From assembly GCF_014646295.1 (NCBI RefSeq), contig NZ_BMNE01000003.1, forward strand, positions 62,001-126,000: a stretch of 64,000 nt of DNA. The letters run 5' to 3'. Numbering within the stretch: the first letter of the stretch is position 1; every line of letters starts with the position of its first letter. A model generated the notes under the pieces. The model searched no databases. It had not been told where the DNA came from and saw only the letters and a program-made list of their open reading frames with translations. Below, piece by piece: positions 63,258-64,000 of this stretch. The DNA comes from Nocardia rhizosphaerihabitans. Lineage in GTDB: Bacteria > Actinomycetota > Actinomycetes > Mycobacteriales > Mycobacteriaceae. The translations under genes were made by a program, and so were the position numbers.

Positions 63258-63725
63258 CTACCCGTGGGTCGCTGCGCGCTCGGTGGCGGCGAAGGCGGCG
63301 CACATGCGGCGCAGGACGGGGACAGTGGCATCGAAAGCCGCCCGCTCGTGGTCGGCGAGCTCGTCGAGGAAGTTTTCGATGGTTCGCAGGCTGGTCGCGT
63401 CGTAGGTGTTCAGGAGTTCCCGGGCGAACGGCGAAATCGCGACGTCGACTCGCCGTTGATCATCGGCTCGCCGGGCGCGTTCGACCAACCCGCCGTCGGT
63501 CATCGCCTTGAGCAAGTTGCTCAGCGTCGAGGATGCCATCTGTAGCGCGCCCGCTATGCGCGAGGGTGCCACCGGTCCCTCGCTCGACAGCAGGCGTAGC
63601 ACCTCGATCTGCGGTTCGGAGAGCTCGGGTAGCCCCGCGGCCTGTCGTGTCGACTTGAGCACCGCACGTCGAAGCGGGCCCAGGAGCTGGGCGAACTCCC
63701 GCGCCGAAGATGTGGTTTCTCTCAC
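63258..63725 (-). CDS. MarR family regulator next to padC
   Basis: 155 residues. Winged helix LLSSEGPVAPSRIAGALQMA then SSTLSNLLKAMTDGGLVERA and RRADDQRRVDVAISPFA. GTG 63725 with AAGGAG 8 bases upstream is preferred to the TTG at 63746. It diverges from the phenolic acid decarboxylase gene with a short palindrome between, so it is likely the phenolic-acid-responsive repressor; PadC is more often controlled by PadR. Confidence 0.9.
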   Translation of the reverse strand: MRETTSSAREFAQLLGPLRRAVLKSTRQAAGLPELSEPQIEVLRLLSSEGPVAPSRIAGALQMASSTLSNLLKAMTDGGLVERARRADDQRRVDVAISPFARELLNTYDATSLRTIENFLDELADHERAAFDATVPVLRRMCAAFAATERAATHG

Positions 63726-63743
63726 TGCAAGTACTCCTTGTAG

Positions 63744-63756
63744 CAAAATAGTTTTG
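63744..63756. promoter_or_regulatory. MarR operator candidate
   Basis: CAAAATAGTTTTG: 5-base arms CAAAA/TTTTG around TAG, in the 47-base divergent gap between the MarR and decarboxylase genes. Confidence 0.6.
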
Positions 63757-63772
63757 TGACAATACTACTGGC

Positions 63773-64000
63773 ATGCGCGTAGATGGCCAGGAGCCTTCCC
63801 GATCCACTCTGATCGGGCGCCGGTTCGTCTACACCTACGACAACGGCTGGACCTACGAGATGTACGTCAAGAACGCCACGACCATCGACTACCGGATCCG
63901 CTCGGGAATGGTTGGCGGCCGCTGGGTTCGCGACCAAACCGTCGACTTGGTCCAGCTCGCTGACGACGTCCATAAGATCTCCTGGCACGAGCCCACCGGG
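63773..64000 (+). CDS. padC: phenolic acid decarboxylase, 3' end outside window
   Basis: The 76 visible residues read [40 protein letters not shown] then [19 protein letters not shown], the unmistakable N-terminal half of PadC. The enzyme decarboxylates p-coumaric, ferulic and related acids to vinylphenols without a cofactor, as a detoxification step. The TYDNGW and GGRWVRDQ segments carry the active-site Tyr and Arg. The remaining 80 or so residues lie beyond base 64000. Confidence 0.95.
   Translation, partial: MRVDGQEPSRSTLIGRRFVYTYDNGWTYEMYVKNATTIDYRIRSGMVGGRWVRDQTVDLVQLADDVHKISWHEPTG

Overview
This is a visibly GC-rich window with actinobacterial codon use, frequent GTG starts and strong GGAG-type ribosome binding sites. 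A LysM protein with a LysB-like esterase domain (mycolate-type envelope), an MMPL transporter, a coenzyme F420 (fbiC) gene remnant and an ECF41/SigJ sigma factor point to a mycolic-acid actinomycete. Nocardia or a close relative such as Rhodococcus is most likely; this is inferred from gene content, not from an rRNA or other marker.

Region 1 (1-27.7 kb) is a large accessory catabolic supercluster. It encodes a glutamine-synthetase-like ligase, a PuuB-like FAD amine oxidase, aldehyde and alcohol dehydrogenases, a Baeyer-Villiger-type flavin monooxygenase, a PhyH-type Fe(II)/2-oxoglutarate dioxygenase, an MmgE/PrpD protein, two paralogous polytopic membrane proteins, and PucR, TetR and MarR regulators. 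An operon-like set follows: class III aminotransferase, MaoC, acyl-CoA dehydrogenase, MaoC, CitE-type lyase, then a CaiB-type CoA-transferase. Read together, the genes suggest degradation of an amine through gamma-glutamylation, oxidation to an acid, and C-C cleavage of a CoA thioester; the substrate is not evident. The first 15 kb carries two copies of one ancestral unit. Each copy has lost different genes: copy A (about 1.1-7.7 kb) keeps GS and PhyH but has only scraps of the monooxygenase and TetR genes, while copy B (about 9.5-15.1 kb) keeps the monooxygenase and TetR genes but has only scraps of GS and PhyH. Matching promoter/operator sequences remain at the equivalent positions and mark a probable TetR regulon.

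Region 2 (27.9-39.8 kb) is a graveyard of mobile DNA. It holds an HxlR regulator, a LysM-LysB-type lysin, a broken fbiC fragment next to a single type I-E-like CRISPR repeat, a frameshifted large serine recombinase, a tRNA 3'-end fragment, a PhoD-like phosphatase, a secreted S1 protease, another small secreted protein and the C-terminal scrap of a second serine recombinase.

Region 3 (39.8-44.7 kb) looks like an ECF41 sigma-factor locus. A ferritin-like VioB-type protein and an NmrA-type epimerase each have the same upstream element, TGTCACA-N16-TGTC, and are followed by a fumarate-reductase-like flavoprotein and the SigJ-type sigma factor.

Region 4 (44.9-64 kb) holds a set of regulator-controlled oxidation, efflux and stress modules: a P450 plus 3Fe-4S ferredoxin with a divergent TetR; a 14-TM exporter; IS5- and IS3-type remnants; a CstR/CsoR-type repressor with three matching palindromic operators around an MMPL transporter, a DUF2892 protein, a broken DUF302 gene and a broken CoA-disulfide-reductase gene; a TetR/AurF-like diiron oxygenase/MFS/CrtI-like cluster; and, at the right edge, a MarR regulator divergent from a phenolic acid decarboxylase that is cut by the window end. 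Several genes carry frameshifts. Those with internal deletions are real pseudogenes, whereas single-base shifts in otherwise intact genes could be sequencing errors.
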